Of a stretch of 64,000 bases of DNA, positions 27,014 to 36,544 are shown one piece after another. The stretch is from Bacteroidales bacterium. Its GTDB lineage: Bacteria > Bacteroidota > Bacteroidia > Bacteroidales > UBA1715. Positions within the stretch are counted from its first letter, which is position 1, and every line of letters begins with the position of its first letter. The notes beneath the pieces were generated by a model. The model searched no databases. It worked only from the letters and a program-made list of their open reading frames with translations, and was not told where the DNA came from. The stretch is from assembly GCA_024402335.1 (NCBI GenBank), contig JAKSTZ010000003.1, positions 62,001 through 126,000 on the forward strand, written 5' to 3'. Made by a program: the position numbers and the translations under genes.

Positions 27014-28000
27014 ATGAAAATGCCTTTACTAACTGTTTTGATGCCTGTTTATAATGGTGAGGATTTTTTAAGGGAATCTATAGAAAGCATTTTAAATCAA
27101 ACATATACCGATTTTCTATTTCTCATAATAAACGATGGAAGTACGGACAATAGTGAAAATATAATTTTATCATATCATGATGAAAGAATTATATATGTAA
27201 AAAATGAACAAAATCTAAAACTAATAAGAACTCTTAATAAGGGAATATCGTTGGTTCGTACGAAGTATGTTGCGAGAATGGATGCCGATGATGTTAGTTT
27301 GCCTGAACGATTAGAAAAACAGGTGCGATATATGGAGGCTAATCCTGAAATTGGTGTTTTAGGCGCATGGTGTCAATCTTTTGGTGAAGGATATAATCAT
27401 ATTGTTAAGTATCAAGCTGAACATGAGTCAATTCGTTACAAGCAACTATATCAAATACAGTTAGTACACCCAACATGTATAATGCGAATGGATGTATTGC
27501 GTTCCCAATCAGTTGTATACGATAATAATTACACTCATGCTGAAGATTATGAATTATTTACAAGGTTGTCGCATGTAACTAAGTTAGCAAACCTTCAAGA
27601 GGTGCTGCATCTTTATAGGAAGCATAGCAATGCTGTCTCAACGGTGTATAGCAAACCTCAACTTGAAGCAAGTATTCGCATAAAGCAAAGAGAATTTGCC
27701 CTTTTGGGTGTAAATGCAACCGAAAGCCAAATCGAATCGTTCAAACTATTGAACTATCAAGACTACAACAATTTAGCATTATCGGCAAATGAAATAATGT
27801 CGCTACTAGAATCCATAGTAAATGCAAACGAACTATCTTCATATATTGAATGGGATTATTTGAACAACATGTTATCACAACTTTGGTTCTCGTACTGTTA
27901 CGAGACAAAGCAACCAATACGTGTTTTCAAGTCATCAAAATTGCAATATAGATTATCCTTAGTTAGATATGCCAAGTGGATCATCAAACGTTTCTACTAA
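27014..28000 (+). CDS. Family 2 glycosyltransferase
   Basis: A 328-residue GT-A enzyme: LTVLMPVYNGEDFLRESIES, LIINDGSTDNS, ARMDADDVSLPERL (DxD near residue 94), and HAEDYELFTRL near 178, the ED catalytic-base region of this family. It starts at the base after the stop of the GT61 gene and ends one base before the next GT2 gene. Codon use becomes less AT-biased in the last third, as in part of the neighbouring T9SS gene. Sugar specificity is not readable. Confidence 0.88.
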   Translation: MKMPLLTVLMPVYNGEDFLRESIESILNQTYTDFLFLIINDGSTDNSENIILSYHDERIIYVKNEQNLKLIRTLNKGISLVRTKYVARMDADDVSLPERLEKQVRYMEANPEIGVLGAWCQSFGEGYNHIVKYQAEHESIRYKQLYQIQLVHPTCIMRMDVLRSQSVVYDNNYTHAEDYELFTRLSHVTKLANLQEVLHLYRKHSNAVSTVYSKPQLEASIRIKQREFALLGVNATESQIESFKLLNYQDYNNLALSANEIMSLLESIVNANELSSYIEWDYLNNMLSQLWFSYCYETKQPIRVFKSSKLQYRLSLVRYAKWIIKRFY

Positions 28001-28001
28001 C

Positions 28002-28901
28002 ATGAAATTCTCTATAATAATTCCTACATTTAATCGTGCTTCATTTTTGACCAAAGCAATAGAATCAGTATTAACACAAACCTATACTGATTGGGAATTA
28101 ATTATTGTGGATGATGGTAGTACGGATAATACAAAAGATGTTGTCTTGCGATACAAAGATCCTCGTATTCGATATATCTATCAGCAAAATGCCGAACGAA
28201 GTTCTGCTCGGAATAATGGTATAAATCATGCTAATGGAGATTATGTATGTTTTATGGATAGTGATAATAAAATGCATTCTCACAGATTACAATTGTTAGC
28301 TGATACCATTACGACAGAAGCTTGTTATTATACTGGTATAGAATATTGTAATGAAGTAAATTCCTCTTCCGTAATAAAAGGAGGCAAAGAATTTGGATTC
28401 CCTATTAATAAAGATGAACTTATACAGGAGATAATAGCAACTCCTCAGATTTGTTGCGCAACACCGATATTACGAAAACATCAATTTAATCCACAAATTT
28501 CAATAGGTGAAGATATGGAATTGTTATTTCGTATTACTGATGAATTTCCGTTGGTATATTTACCAAATCATGTAACAATTGTGGAATTTGAACATGAAGG
28601 AAGATCGGTTGCACAAGGTTCAATAGCAAGTGAAAAACAATTACAGACTTTGCAATTAATGTTTTCTGGTTATCATCCAGCTAATAAAGTTTCTTCAAAA
28701 ATGAAACGATGGTTGAAATCTGCTGTTTTATTTAATGCGTCAAAGAATTATATTTTAGAAGGCAAAATAAAAGGCTTGCAATATCTGTTGCGTTCGATTA
28801 TTATAAAACCGATACAAAAAAATACAAAATACAAGTGTAATATTTTGTTTTCTTGTATCTTTAGAAAACAAAAATTACGTGAACTGCTTGCTTATGAATA
28901 A
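28002..28901 (+). CDS. Family 2 glycosyltransferase
   Basis: A 299-residue GT-A enzyme starting MKFSIIIPTFNRASFLTKAI; the ATG at 28002 is chosen over an in-frame upstream start inside the previous gene. It has IIVDDGSTDNT, CFMDSDNKMH as DxD site near residue 84 and IGEDMELLFRI near 166 for the base. The C-terminal 60 residues are basic and hydrophobic, suggesting membrane contact. It overlaps the next gene by 8 bp. Confidence 0.88.
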   Translation: MKFSIIIPTFNRASFLTKAIESVLTQTYTDWELIIVDDGSTDNTKDVVLRYKDPRIRYIYQQNAERSSARNNGINHANGDYVCFMDSDNKMHSHRLQLLADTITTEACYYTGIEYCNEVNSSSVIKGGKEFGFPINKDELIQEIIATPQICCATPILRKHQFNPQISIGEDMELLFRITDEFPLVYLPNHVTIVEFEHEGRSVAQGSIASEKQLQTLQLMFSGYHPANKVSSKMKRWLKSAVLFNASKNYILEGKIKGLQYLLRSIIIKPIQKNTKYKCNILFSCIFRKQKLRELLAYE

Positions 28902-29451
28902 GTATAGATTATTGTTATCAAAGATATATCGATTCTTTTTTCCTATTGATGAGGTAACAAAGTATAGAAAAATGGGAGAAAGGATAGGTGAGAACTGTAA
29001 TTTTCAGTCTGATGTAATTATAGATTATTCACATTATTGGTTGATAGAAATAGGTAGTAATGTTACATTGGCACCTCGTGTTCATGTTTTAGCTCATGAT
29101 GCAAGTACTAAACGAGAACTAGGATATACCAAATTAGGATATACTAAAATAGCAGATGATGTTTTTATAGGAGCAGGTTCTATTATTCTCCCTGGGATTA
29201 CAATAGGAAAAGGTTCTATTATTGGTGCAGGTAGTGTTGTTACAAAAAATTTCCCAAAGGAAGTGGTTGTTGCAGGAAATCCGGCAAAGATTATTTGTAC
29301 AGTTGAAGACTATTATAAAAAAATAAAAAGTAAAATGCATCAGGAAAATTGTTTTGACGAATCGTATACATTACGAAAGAATGTGTCAGAAAGTAAAAAA
29401 CAAAATATGATAGATGTTATAGAAAAATATGGCTGTGCTTTTGTAGAATAG
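28894..29451 (+). CDS. Left-handed beta-helix acyltransferase
   Basis: A 185-residue hexapeptide-repeat protein (VFIGAGSIILPGITIGKGSIIGAGSVVT), ending with the family phrase VVVAGNPAKII. The His of the YSHYWLIEIGSN / LAHDAS region is typical of sugar O-acetyltransferases of the WbbJ/CapG type. It would acetylate a sugar using acetyl-CoA. It begins 8 bp inside the previous glycosyltransferase gene (ATG at 28894), so it is coupled to it. A short tail after residue 140 is unlike the core family. Confidence 0.85.
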   Translation: MNKYRLLLSKIYRFFFPIDEVTKYRKMGERIGENCNFQSDVIIDYSHYWLIEIGSNVTLAPRVHVLAHDASTKRELGYTKLGYTKIADDVFIGAGSIILPGITIGKGSIIGAGSVVTKNFPKEVVVAGNPAKIICTVEDYYKKIKSKMHQENCFDESYTLRKNVSESKKQNMIDVIEKYGCAFVE

Positions 29452-29454
29452 GAT

Positions 29455-30507
29455 ATGAAACAACACATTAAAAATTTGGATACTTTTCGTGCCATAGCAG
29501 CAATAGTTGTAATGATTGGGCATATTGAATTGTTTCGTTTACAAAAGTTTGGTAGTGAGTTTTTTTATTTTATGCCAAGTGGGCATACGGCAGTAATGTT
29601 GTTTTTTGTTATTTCAGGATTCTTAATAACATATTTACTGACACAGGAGAAAGAACGATATGGTCAAATTTCGTTAAAAGCTTTTTATTTACGCCGAATT
29701 TTTAGAATTTGGCCAGTATATTACTTGGTATTGCTAGTTTCTGCATTTTTGGTAGACTCATTGTCGTGGTCTAATGTATTATTTGCTGTTACTATATTGC
29801 CTAATGTCTCTCATTCAATAGGTTGTGGTTGGAGTGGAAGTCCACAAATTTGGTCTATAGGGGTAGAAAATTTATTTTATATATTTTTCCCATTTGTAAT
29901 TATGTTTATTCGAGAGGAAAGAATACCTATGTTGTTAATTCTTTTTATTGTTTGTTATGCTTTGTTGCCTCATTTTATTGCTTTTACTAATGTTCGAATT
30001 CTGCAGAATGAAACATTGGAAATGATTAACAATAAATTTTTTTATAATAATAAGTTTGATACTTTGGCTATAGGTTGTTTAATAGGATATTTGTATGCAA
30101 AGAATCATACTTGGTTAAAATATTTGTATAATAGATATGTATTCTTTGTTTGTTTGTTTGTTTCGATTGTATGTTGGTTTGGACATATAGAAACGAAACA
30201 TTTTAATGATGAATTTATGTCGGTTCTTTTTTCTGTTGTTATATTAAATGTTTGCACCAATAACAATTTGAAAATCAATATTGAGAATTCTGTAACAAAA
30301 TTTCTTGGGAAAATCTCTTATGGCATTTATATGTATCATTGGATTGTTTTGTTTATGGCGTTTAAACTATTCCCTTTGACAAAATCTATCGGCTCAATGG
30401 TTGTCCTATATTGTTTTGTTATAGGAGTTACGATTTTATTTGCTTGGATTTCTTTTGAAACCATAGAAAAGTATTTCTTAAATTTGAAGAAAAAGTTTGA
30501 AAGATGA
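29455..30507 (+). CDS. Acyltransferase 3 (AT3/OafA-like) integral membrane protein
   Basis: A 350-residue membrane protein with about ten membrane helices. It begins with the AT3 signature NLDTFRAIAAIVVMIGHIELF (His near residue 23 is the family's key His) and contains FFVISGFLITYLL and FYLRRIFRIWPVYY (the conserved RxxR region). AT3 enzymes move acyl groups across the inner membrane to O-acetylate lipid-linked or surface glycans. No SGNH domain is fused. It lies 3 bp after the beta-helix acyltransferase gene and overlaps the next gene by 4 bp. Confidence 0.9.
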   Translation: MKQHIKNLDTFRAIAAIVVMIGHIELFRLQKFGSEFFYFMPSGHTAVMLFFVISGFLITYLLTQEKERYGQISLKAFYLRRIFRIWPVYYLVLLVSAFLVDSLSWSNVLFAVTILPNVSHSIGCGWSGSPQIWSIGVENLFYIFFPFVIMFIREERIPMLLILFIVCYALLPHFIAFTNVRILQNETLEMINNKFFYNNKFDTLAIGCLIGYLYAKNHTWLKYLYNRYVFFVCLFVSIVCWFGHIETKHFNDEFMSVLFSVVILNVCTNNNLKINIENSVTKFLGKISYGIYMYHWIVLFMAFKLFPLTKSIGSMVVLYCFVIGVTILFAWISFETIEKYFLNLKKKFER

Positions 30508-31955
30508 TAGAAGGTATATTAAAAAAAGTTAGAGATTTTATATTTGGGTATCAGAATCAAATTTTATCATTTATTTTTATTCTGTTTTGTCTTAATTATG
30601 TAATAATTCGATTTATTTTTATTTTTAGTTCGGATTATTCTACTATTAATGGAGAGTCTCCTAATATTTGGAACTTATTGCAGATGTTAGAAGGTCGTTC
30701 GTTATATGTAAATCCCGAACAACTTCCCTATGAGGTTTTTATGTATGCACCAATACCTCAATTAGTTTATTATTTTTTTGCATCTCTGTTAGGAATTACT
30801 CAATTCCAGAGTTTGTATGTTATGTGTCGTGGTATAAGCTTTTTATGGAATTTAATTGCGTTTTATTTTATATATAGATTATTACGGACAGAGTATTATA
30901 GTTTGAAAAAAGATGTTGCGTTATGGATAGCTTTAATGTCGGTGTTTTTGATGACAATGTTGAATTGGAATACAAGGGTAGATTCTTGCTCTGTAACATT
31001 AATGGTTGTCTCCATTGTTTGTGTCGTTTATTATATTAGAAAACAATCAATAAAATATATTATTTATTCTGCTATTGCTGCTTCTTTTGCTTTTTATTCA
31101 AAACAGGATGGTGTACAGTTGTTTGTAATTGTTCCATTTGCTTTATTAATAATAAAGGAGAAAAAAGCAGTTATATATTATTTGTTAGTATGTTTTGTAA
31201 TGCTTTTATTGTTGACAGGTTTGTTTTATGTAATATGGAAGGAAGCATTTCTATTAAATGTTTTTGGAGGATTGAATAACGGTATATCGTTTTCTCAAAT
31301 GTTTTATGTGTTCAATAGATATTTTCAATTTTATACAATATTTCCATATGTAGTAATTTTAATTTGTTTTAAATTAATTGTAAAGTTAGAAGAAGAATCT
31401 TCAGATTTACTCTTTGTCGCATTTGTTGCATTGTCAGCTTTTGTTTTTGCGACAGGAATATCCTTAAAAGCAGGGTCAGGTATAAGTTATTATATGTTTT
31501 TTACATGTGTTGGGACTATTTTAATAGGAATGTTTTTGTCAAAATGTGCATTAAAAGAATCTATCGTGAAAATAAGTTACTTGTTGTTTCTTTATGTTTT
31601 TTTCAGTGGATACGTTTATCATTATATAACTCCGTTTTTGACTTTTTCTAAAACTGAAATAGAGTGTAAACAAAAGATATATGAGTCTTTTTCTTCTAAG
31701 ATAGATGAAAATTCTTTGGTATATGTGGACGATGCTGTATTACGCTTAATGTTTTCAAAACAAAGTATATTGCCTAATACGGAGTACTATAGTGTTTCTC
31801 CATTTGTTTATAAACTTCCCTCAAAAGAGGTCTTTTATATTGTAAAGGATAGTGATGGGGTGGACTATGTCGCGCGAGATATATTATTATTTTCTGATTT
31901 AAGAGAAGATAAAATAGTTGCTACTCTTGGAGGTTGGACATTATATAAAAAGTAA
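30504..31955 (+). CDS. GT-C-like membrane glycosyltransferase, probable GtrC-type partner
   Basis: A 483-residue polytopic membrane protein, about ten helices, with a short C-terminal soluble part. After the first helix the loop carries acidic residues (SSDYSTINGESPNIWNLLQMLEG) at the place where GT-C enzymes hold catalytic acids, and a YAPIPQLVYY motif follows. This resembles PMT_2/GT39- or GT87-like polyprenyl-phosphate-sugar-dependent transferases. The gene for a GtrB-like undecaprenyl-phosphate glycosyltransferase lies two genes downstream, so it may use the sugar that GtrB loads on the lipid. The family is assigned by topology and context, not by a firm motif. Confidence 0.6.
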   Translation: MIEGILKKVRDFIFGYQNQILSFIFILFCLNYVIIRFIFIFSSDYSTINGESPNIWNLLQMLEGRSLYVNPEQLPYEVFMYAPIPQLVYYFFASLLGITQFQSLYVMCRGISFLWNLIAFYFIYRLLRTEYYSLKKDVALWIALMSVFLMTMLNWNTRVDSCSVTLMVVSIVCVVYYIRKQSIKYIIYSAIAASFAFYSKQDGVQLFVIVPFALLIIKEKKAVIYYLLVCFVMLLLLTGLFYVIWKEAFLLNVFGGLNNGISFSQMFYVFNRYFQFYTIFPYVVILICFKLIVKLEEESSDLLFVAFVALSAFVFATGISLKAGSGISYYMFFTCVGTILIGMFLSKCALKESIVKISYLLFLYVFFSGYVYHYITPFLTFSKTEIECKQKIYESFSSKIDENSLVYVDDAVLRLMFSKQSILPNTEYYSVSPFVYKLPSKEVFYIVKDSDGVDYVARDILLFSDLREDKIVATLGGWTLYKK

Positions 31956-31959
31956 ATTG

Positions 31960-32718
31960 ATGGATATAAAAGAATTGAATGTGAAGACGGGAGAAAAGCG
32001 TCATCATCCATGGGAAAAAGCTCGTGCAAGAATAATATTGTTTCTGTTAAAGAAATATAAAAAGAATTTTAAGAGTGTAGTAGATATAGGATGTGGAGAT
32101 TGTTTTTTTTTACAAAATTTCTCAGAGGTATATCCCGAAGTGAAACTACATGCTGTAGATTCTGCTTTTGATGAGTCGTTGGCTGGTGACTTAAAATTAA
32201 AAATAAGTAACCTTGAAACTTATAATAATATCGAGGAAGTAAAGGTTTTGAAACCAATAGATGTTGTTTTTCTTATGGATGTCTTGGAACATATCAAAGA
32301 TGATGATCTCTTTTTGAGCCGTTTAAAACAAAACAAAAATTTTTCAAAAGAAACTTTTTTTGTTATAACAGTCCCGGCATTTAATAAATTATATTGCTCG
32401 CATGATAAATGGTTGGGACATTATAGAAGATATTCTCCAAATCAATTGAGACAGATTGTGAAGAATACAGGTTTTAAATATGTTTCGTCAGGAAGTTTTT
32501 TTATGTCCTTGTTATTCGTAAGAGTGATACAGAAATTATATGAAAGGTTTATAAATAAGACAGATAATGAAGTTAAGGGTGTCGGGGATTGGAAAGGTGG
32601 TTTTATGATAACTTTTTTGTATGAAAAAATCTTGTTGATTGATTTTCTCATTGCATATTTTTTTTCTTATTTCGGAATTAAATTGCCAGGATTATCAACA
32701 TACATAATTTGTAAGTAA
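31960..32718 (+). CDS. SAM-dependent methyltransferase, class I
   Basis: A 252-residue protein with the class I SAM-binding motif VVDIGCGDCFFL (about 45-56), the second strand LHAVDSAF and the post-III motif VFLMDVLEHIKDDD near residue 106. The C-terminal 25 residues are strongly hydrophobic and likely form a membrane anchor, which is unusual for this family. In this cluster a glycan or lipid substrate is likely. ATG at 31960 is chosen over an upstream in-frame start that lies within the preceding gene. Confidence 0.82.
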   Translation: MDIKELNVKTGEKRHHPWEKARARIILFLLKKYKKNFKSVVDIGCGDCFFLQNFSEVYPEVKLHAVDSAFDESLAGDLKLKISNLETYNNIEEVKVLKPIDVVFLMDVLEHIKDDDLFLSRLKQNKNFSKETFFVITVPAFNKLYCSHDKWLGHYRRYSPNQLRQIVKNTGFKYVSSGSFFMSLLFVRVIQKLYERFINKTDNEVKGVGDWKGGFMITFLYEKILLIDFLIAYFFSYFGIKLPGLSTYIICK

Positions 32719-32724
32719 AACATT

Positions 32725-33684
32725 ATGAAAAAAGTAACAATATTAGTACCGGTTTACAATGAACGAATGGTCTTGCCGCAATTAATAAAGACCATACAGG
32801 ATTGTATATCTCTTTTAACAATGTATCAATGGGAAGTATTATTTGTTGATGATGGTAGTAATGACGATAGTTTGATTGATATAAAAAAATATAGAGATTT
32901 AGATGATCGTATTTCATATGTATCTTTGAGTAGAAATTTTGGAAAAGAACATGCTTTGTTGGCGGGATTAGACTATTCACAAGCTGATGCTGTTATAATA
33001 ATGGATGCAGATTTGCAAGATCCGCCATCTTTAATTCCTGAAATGTTGAAATGGTGGGAACAGGGATTTGATGATGTTTATGCCAAAAGAATGTATAGAG
33101 GTAAAGAATCGTGGTGTAAAAAGTTCGTATCTTTAAGATTTTATAAGTTTTTAAATAAAAATTCTCGCTTTGAAATTTTAGAAAATGTTGGGGATTTTCG
33201 CTTATTGGATAAAAAGTGTGTTAATGTAATTTGTCGAATGCGTGAGTCTGAAAGGTATACCAAGGGTATATTTTGTTGGATTGGTTATAAGAAGAAAGAA
33301 ATTTTATTTGATAGAAAAGATAGGATTGCGGGAGAAACAAAGTGGACTGTTGCATCATTAGTGAATTTAGCAGTTCAAGGTATCACAAGTTTTAGTATAA
33401 AACCATTACGTGTTGCAATAGTTATGGGATTGTTTGTTTCTTTTCTGTCGATGGTAATGATGTTGTATTTTTTTATAAGAACTTTATTATGGGGAGATCC
33501 GGTTGCTGGCTTTCCTGCAACAATAGTAATAGTGTTGTTTTTAGGTGGGTGTCAGTTGTTTTCTATCGGTATAATTGGTGAATATATTGGTAGAATATTT
33601 ATGGAAGTGAAAAAAAGACCGTTGTATTTAGTTTCAGAATATAATAATTCTGTTATTAATGATGGTGGGAAAGGTGTCTTGTAA
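32725..33684 (+). CDS. GtrB/DPM1-like polyprenyl-phosphate glycosyltransferase
   Basis: A 319-residue family 2 enzyme with two C-terminal membrane helices (about 228-250 and 262-285), the GtrB/YfdH layout. Key motifs: VDDGSNDDS, MDADLQDPP (DxD near 91), and AKRMYRGKESWCKK, NVGDFRLLDKK, and AGETKWTVASL, all typical. GtrB moves a glucose or similar sugar from a nucleotide sugar to undecaprenyl phosphate; a GT-C enzyme then uses it at the periplasmic face. The candidate partner is the gene at 30504. It is the last gene of the 25060-33684 run. Confidence 0.9.
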   Translation: MKKVTILVPVYNERMVLPQLIKTIQDCISLLTMYQWEVLFVDDGSNDDSLIDIKKYRDLDDRISYVSLSRNFGKEHALLAGLDYSQADAVIIMDADLQDPPSLIPEMLKWWEQGFDDVYAKRMYRGKESWCKKFVSLRFYKFLNKNSRFEILENVGDFRLLDKKCVNVICRMRESERYTKGIFCWIGYKKKEILFDRKDRIAGETKWTVASLVNLAVQGITSFSIKPLRVAIVMGLFVSFLSMVMMLYFFIRTLLWGDPVAGFPATIVIVLFLGGCQLFSIGIIGEYIGRIFMEVKKRPLYLVSEYNNSVINDGGKGVL

Positions 33685-33740
33685 TATTTTATTCTTTTAA
33701 AGTTCTTGATAGATGAATATAAGATTCATGGTAAAACTAA

Positions 33741-33809
33741 AATCTCCAAACAACCGAAAAATAAATCTCCAAACAACCGAAAAATAAATCTCCAAATAAC
33801 CGAAAAATA
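33741..33809. repeat. Array D: three 23-bp direct repeats before AAA_14 gene 4
   Basis: Units start at 33741, 33764 and 33787: AATCTCCAAA(C/T)AACCGAAAA plus ATA. Only one base differs among the three. The array ends 32 bp before the -7 box and lies in a 179-bp gap after the GtrB-like gene. Confidence 0.92.
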
Positions 33810-33820
33810 ATTGCAGCATA

Positions 33821-33849
33821 TTGATATTTTGCAAAATGTTATACCTTTG
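33821..33849 (+). promoter_or_regulatory. Promoter of AAA_14 gene 4: TTG-N18-TACCTTTG
   Basis: TTG at 33821-33823 and TACCTTTG at 33842-33849 are 18 bp apart, near the standard spacing. The -7 box ends 15 bp before the ATG at 33864. Confidence 0.65.
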
Positions 33850-33863
33850 CAAAAAGGTGTGTT

Positions 33864-35153
33864 ATGGAACAAAAGCCGACATATAACAATCGCATAGCTG
33901 ATGAAGTACTGGCACGAAAACTATTGTCTTCTAGTGCTGTGTTACTTCAAGGACCAAAATGGTGCGGTAAGACAACTACGGCAGAACAGCTTGCCAAAAG
34001 CGTATTGTATATGGCTGATCCAGATGCCTTACAAAAGAATCTGTTTATAGCCTCTACCAATGTAAAGTCATTATTGGTTGGCGACAACCCTCGTTTGATT
34101 GATGAATGGCAGGTTGCACCGCAAATTTGGGATGCCGTTCGTTTTGAATCAGATAAACGAAAAAATGTTGGTCAATTTATTCTAACAGGCTCTGCTGTTC
34201 CTCCTGTAACAAATAAAATTCAACATACAGGAACAGGGCGGATTTCGCGTGTTACGATGCGTCCAATGAGTTTGTGGGAATCGAAAGAAAGCAATGGGGC
34301 AATAAGCCTACAAGATTTGTTTGAAAAGGGTGGAGAACCGATTTTTGGAGAATGCGAAAAAAAATTAGAAGACATTGCATATTACATTTGTCGTGGTGGG
34401 TGGCCAATGGCGGCAACGATTATGAAAGGTGAAAGTGCATTAGAAACAGCATATTCGTATTATGAAGCAATAACAGAAATAGACATTTCCAGAGTAGATT
34501 CGGTACGACGTAGCCAGGAACGCACAAAAAAGTTGATGCGTTCATTAGCTCGCAATCAAGGAACACAAACCAGTTATTCAAAACTGAAAGATGACATGGC
34601 GACAAATGACAGTCGTACATTGGACGAAGATACAGTTGCTTCATATATAGAGGCATTGAAAAAGATTTTTGTCGTGGAAGACATGGAAGCCTGGAATCCT
34701 AACCTAAGAAGTAAATGTTCGATTCGCACTACCGACACACGATATTTTGTCGATCCATCAATTGCGGTTGCGGCCCTTGGTATAGGTCCGAATGATTTGC
34801 TGAACGATTTAAACACCATGGGGTTTCTTTTTGAAACAATGGCTGTACGCGATTTGCGTGTATATGCAGATGCACTATATGGCCGAGTGTTTCATTATCG
34901 TGATAATAATAATTTAGAATGTGATGCTGTTGTTCATTTGCGTGATGGACATTACGGTCTTGTGGAAATAAAGTTGGGTGGCGAAAAACTCATTAATGAA
35001 GCTATTGAGTCATTGAACAAATTGGCAAGCAAAATTAATACGGACAAAATGTATCCTCCTTCGTTTAAAATGGTTTTAACTGCAGTTGGCAATATCGCAT
35101 ATCTGCACGAGAAAGGTGTTTATGTTGTTCCAATAGGATGCTTAAAATCGTAA
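33864..35153 (+). CDS. AAA_14/DUF4143 ATPase, copy 4
   Basis: A 429-residue ATPase of a slightly different subtype: Walker A is GPKWCGKT (residues 30-37) where the other copies have RQVGK, the Walker B region reads RLIDEWQVAPQIWD, and the sensor is FILTGSAVPP. The DUF4143 end has ECDAVVHLRDGHYGLVEIKLGG (about 353-374), the nuclease-like pattern. The start fits the promoter. Function unknown. A GT4 glycosyltransferase gene starts 7 bp after its stop, so that gene is probably transcribed from the ATPase promoter. Confidence 0.9.
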   Translation: MEQKPTYNNRIADEVLARKLLSSSAVLLQGPKWCGKTTTAEQLAKSVLYMADPDALQKNLFIASTNVKSLLVGDNPRLIDEWQVAPQIWDAVRFESDKRKNVGQFILTGSAVPPVTNKIQHTGTGRISRVTMRPMSLWESKESNGAISLQDLFEKGGEPIFGECEKKLEDIAYYICRGGWPMAATIMKGESALETAYSYYEAITEIDISRVDSVRRSQERTKKLMRSLARNQGTQTSYSKLKDDMATNDSRTLDEDTVASYIEALKKIFVVEDMEAWNPNLRSKCSIRTTDTRYFVDPSIAVAALGIGPNDLLNDLNTMGFLFETMAVRDLRVYADALYGRVFHYRDNNNLECDAVVHLRDGHYGLVEIKLGGEKLINEAIESLNKLASKINTDKMYPPSFKMVLTAVGNIAYLHEKGVYVVPIGCLKS

Positions 35154-35160
35154 AAAAAAA

Positions 35161-36282
35161 ATGTTTCGAATTCTCCACATAATACCTCGATTACGTAAAG
35201 GCGGAGCAGAACGGCTTTGCTTGGATATTTGTAATGAGTTACAAAAGCGAGAGAATACCCAGGTACAACTGATTACATTTTCAGAAGAAAATGCGTATCC
35301 GTTTTTAACGGAATCATTAGATTGGAAGATAGTCCCTGCTTGTGTAAAATTATCGGTATTTCATAAGAATCAGTATTTTGTTGAATCTTTGCAAAGAGCA
35401 ATTGAGGATTTTGCTCCTGCTGTTATCCATACCCATTTGTTTGAAGCTGAAGTTGTCTCCCGTTCTGTATTTTATCCACAAGCGAAATGGTTCTCGCATT
35501 GCCACGATAATATGAAACAATTCAAGAGTTTTAAGATTAAAACTGTATTAAATAAGGAATTGTTTACGAATTATTTTGAACGAAAACATTTGTTACAACG
35601 ATATAAGGCTAATGGTGGGAATACCTTTATTGCTATATCGAAAGATACCGAAGCTTATTTCAAGCAGAATGTGGATGATTTAGAAACTGTACTTCTTCCC
35701 AATGCAATTGATTATCGGAGATTTTACAGAAAAACAAACAAAACAAATTCAGATTGCCTTCGCTTAGTTCATGTTGGTTCTTTTACAGCTAATAAAAACC
35801 AAAAATTTTTAGTGGAAGTTGCTTCTATATTACAAAGTAGAAATATTTTGTTTGAATTACATTTCTTAGGTGCAGGAGAGTGCTATAAGGAAGTTGAGAA
35901 TTTGGTTATAGAAAAACAATTGCAACATCAAGTTGTTATGCATGGTAATATTGCAAATGTAGAAGAGTATTTGTGGCAGTCTGATTTGTATGTACATTCT
36001 TCTTTTTCTGAAGCCTTAGGCTTAACACTTATTGAAGCCATGGCAGCAGGTTTGCCTATTGTAACTCTTGATGGTAAAGGTAACCGTGATTTAGTCGAGG
36101 AAGGTAAGAATGGGTATATGGTATACGAACAAAATCCAGAATTATTTGCAGATAAGATTTTAGAAATATGGAACGATAAACAAAAATATCAGGAAATGTC
36201 ATTGTATGCACAAGAGTTTGCAAAACGGTATGATATAGTTCCGTATGTGGATCGATTGTTTGAGATTTATTCCGAAAAATAA
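35161..36282 (+). CDS. Family 4 glycosyltransferase
   Basis: A 373-residue GT-B enzyme. N-terminal half: RILHIIPRLRKGGAERLCLDI and HTHLFEAE; C-terminal half: LVHVGSFTANKNQKFLVE near residue 202, then YVHSSFSEALGLTLIEAMAAGLPIV, the E-x7-E nucleotide-sugar motif of GT4. It lies 7 bp after AAA_14 copy 4 and ends before a 260-bp gap, so it appears to form a two-gene unit with the ATPase. Donor sugar unknown. Confidence 0.9.
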   Translation: MFRILHIIPRLRKGGAERLCLDICNELQKRENTQVQLITFSEENAYPFLTESLDWKIVPACVKLSVFHKNQYFVESLQRAIEDFAPAVIHTHLFEAEVVSRSVFYPQAKWFSHCHDNMKQFKSFKIKTVLNKELFTNYFERKHLLQRYKANGGNTFIAISKDTEAYFKQNVDDLETVLLPNAIDYRRFYRKTNKTNSDCLRLVHVGSFTANKNQKFLVEVASILQSRNILFELHFLGAGECYKEVENLVIEKQLQHQVVMHGNIANVEEYLWQSDLYVHSSFSEALGLTLIEAMAAGLPIVTLDGKGNRDLVEEGKNGYMVYEQNPELFADKILEIWNDKQKYQEMSLYAQEFAKRYDIVPYVDRLFEIYSEK

Positions 36283-36397
36283 TTAATATAATCTGTCCTT
36301 TTTTAGTATATACCTTGGTTTTGAAACAAAGGTTATGTCTTTGTGTTTGAAAGACAATGTGTTACGTGTTGCAAAAAATAAATAAAGAAATGGAACC

Positions 36398-36426
36398 TTG
36401 AGTCTACTTGAACTTTAGTATCTTTG
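36398..36426 (+). promoter_or_regulatory. Promoter TTG-N18-TATCTTTG before the GxxExxY gene
   Basis: TTG at 36398-36400 and TATCTTTG at 36419-36426 are 18 bp apart. The transcript would have a leader of about 110 bases that contains the palindromic element at 36450-36512. Confidence 0.5.
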
Positions 36427-36449
36427 TGGTTACCAGCGAAATCAATTAG

Positions 36450-36512
36450 TAACCACGAATTATCACAAATTAACACGAAGGGACTTAGAAAATTTCGTGA
36501 GTTTAGTGGTTA
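36450..36512. repeat. Palindromic element, copy 1 (left of the GxxExxY gene)
   Basis: TAACCACGAATTATCAC on the left and TTCGTGAGTTTAGTGGTTA on the right are imperfect inverted repeats around a short middle. The same element, same outer text, recurs at 36937-36997, on the other side of the GxxExxY gene. Confidence 0.75.
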
Positions 36513-36544
36513 ATATATATTATGAACCAATAATTAAAAACACT

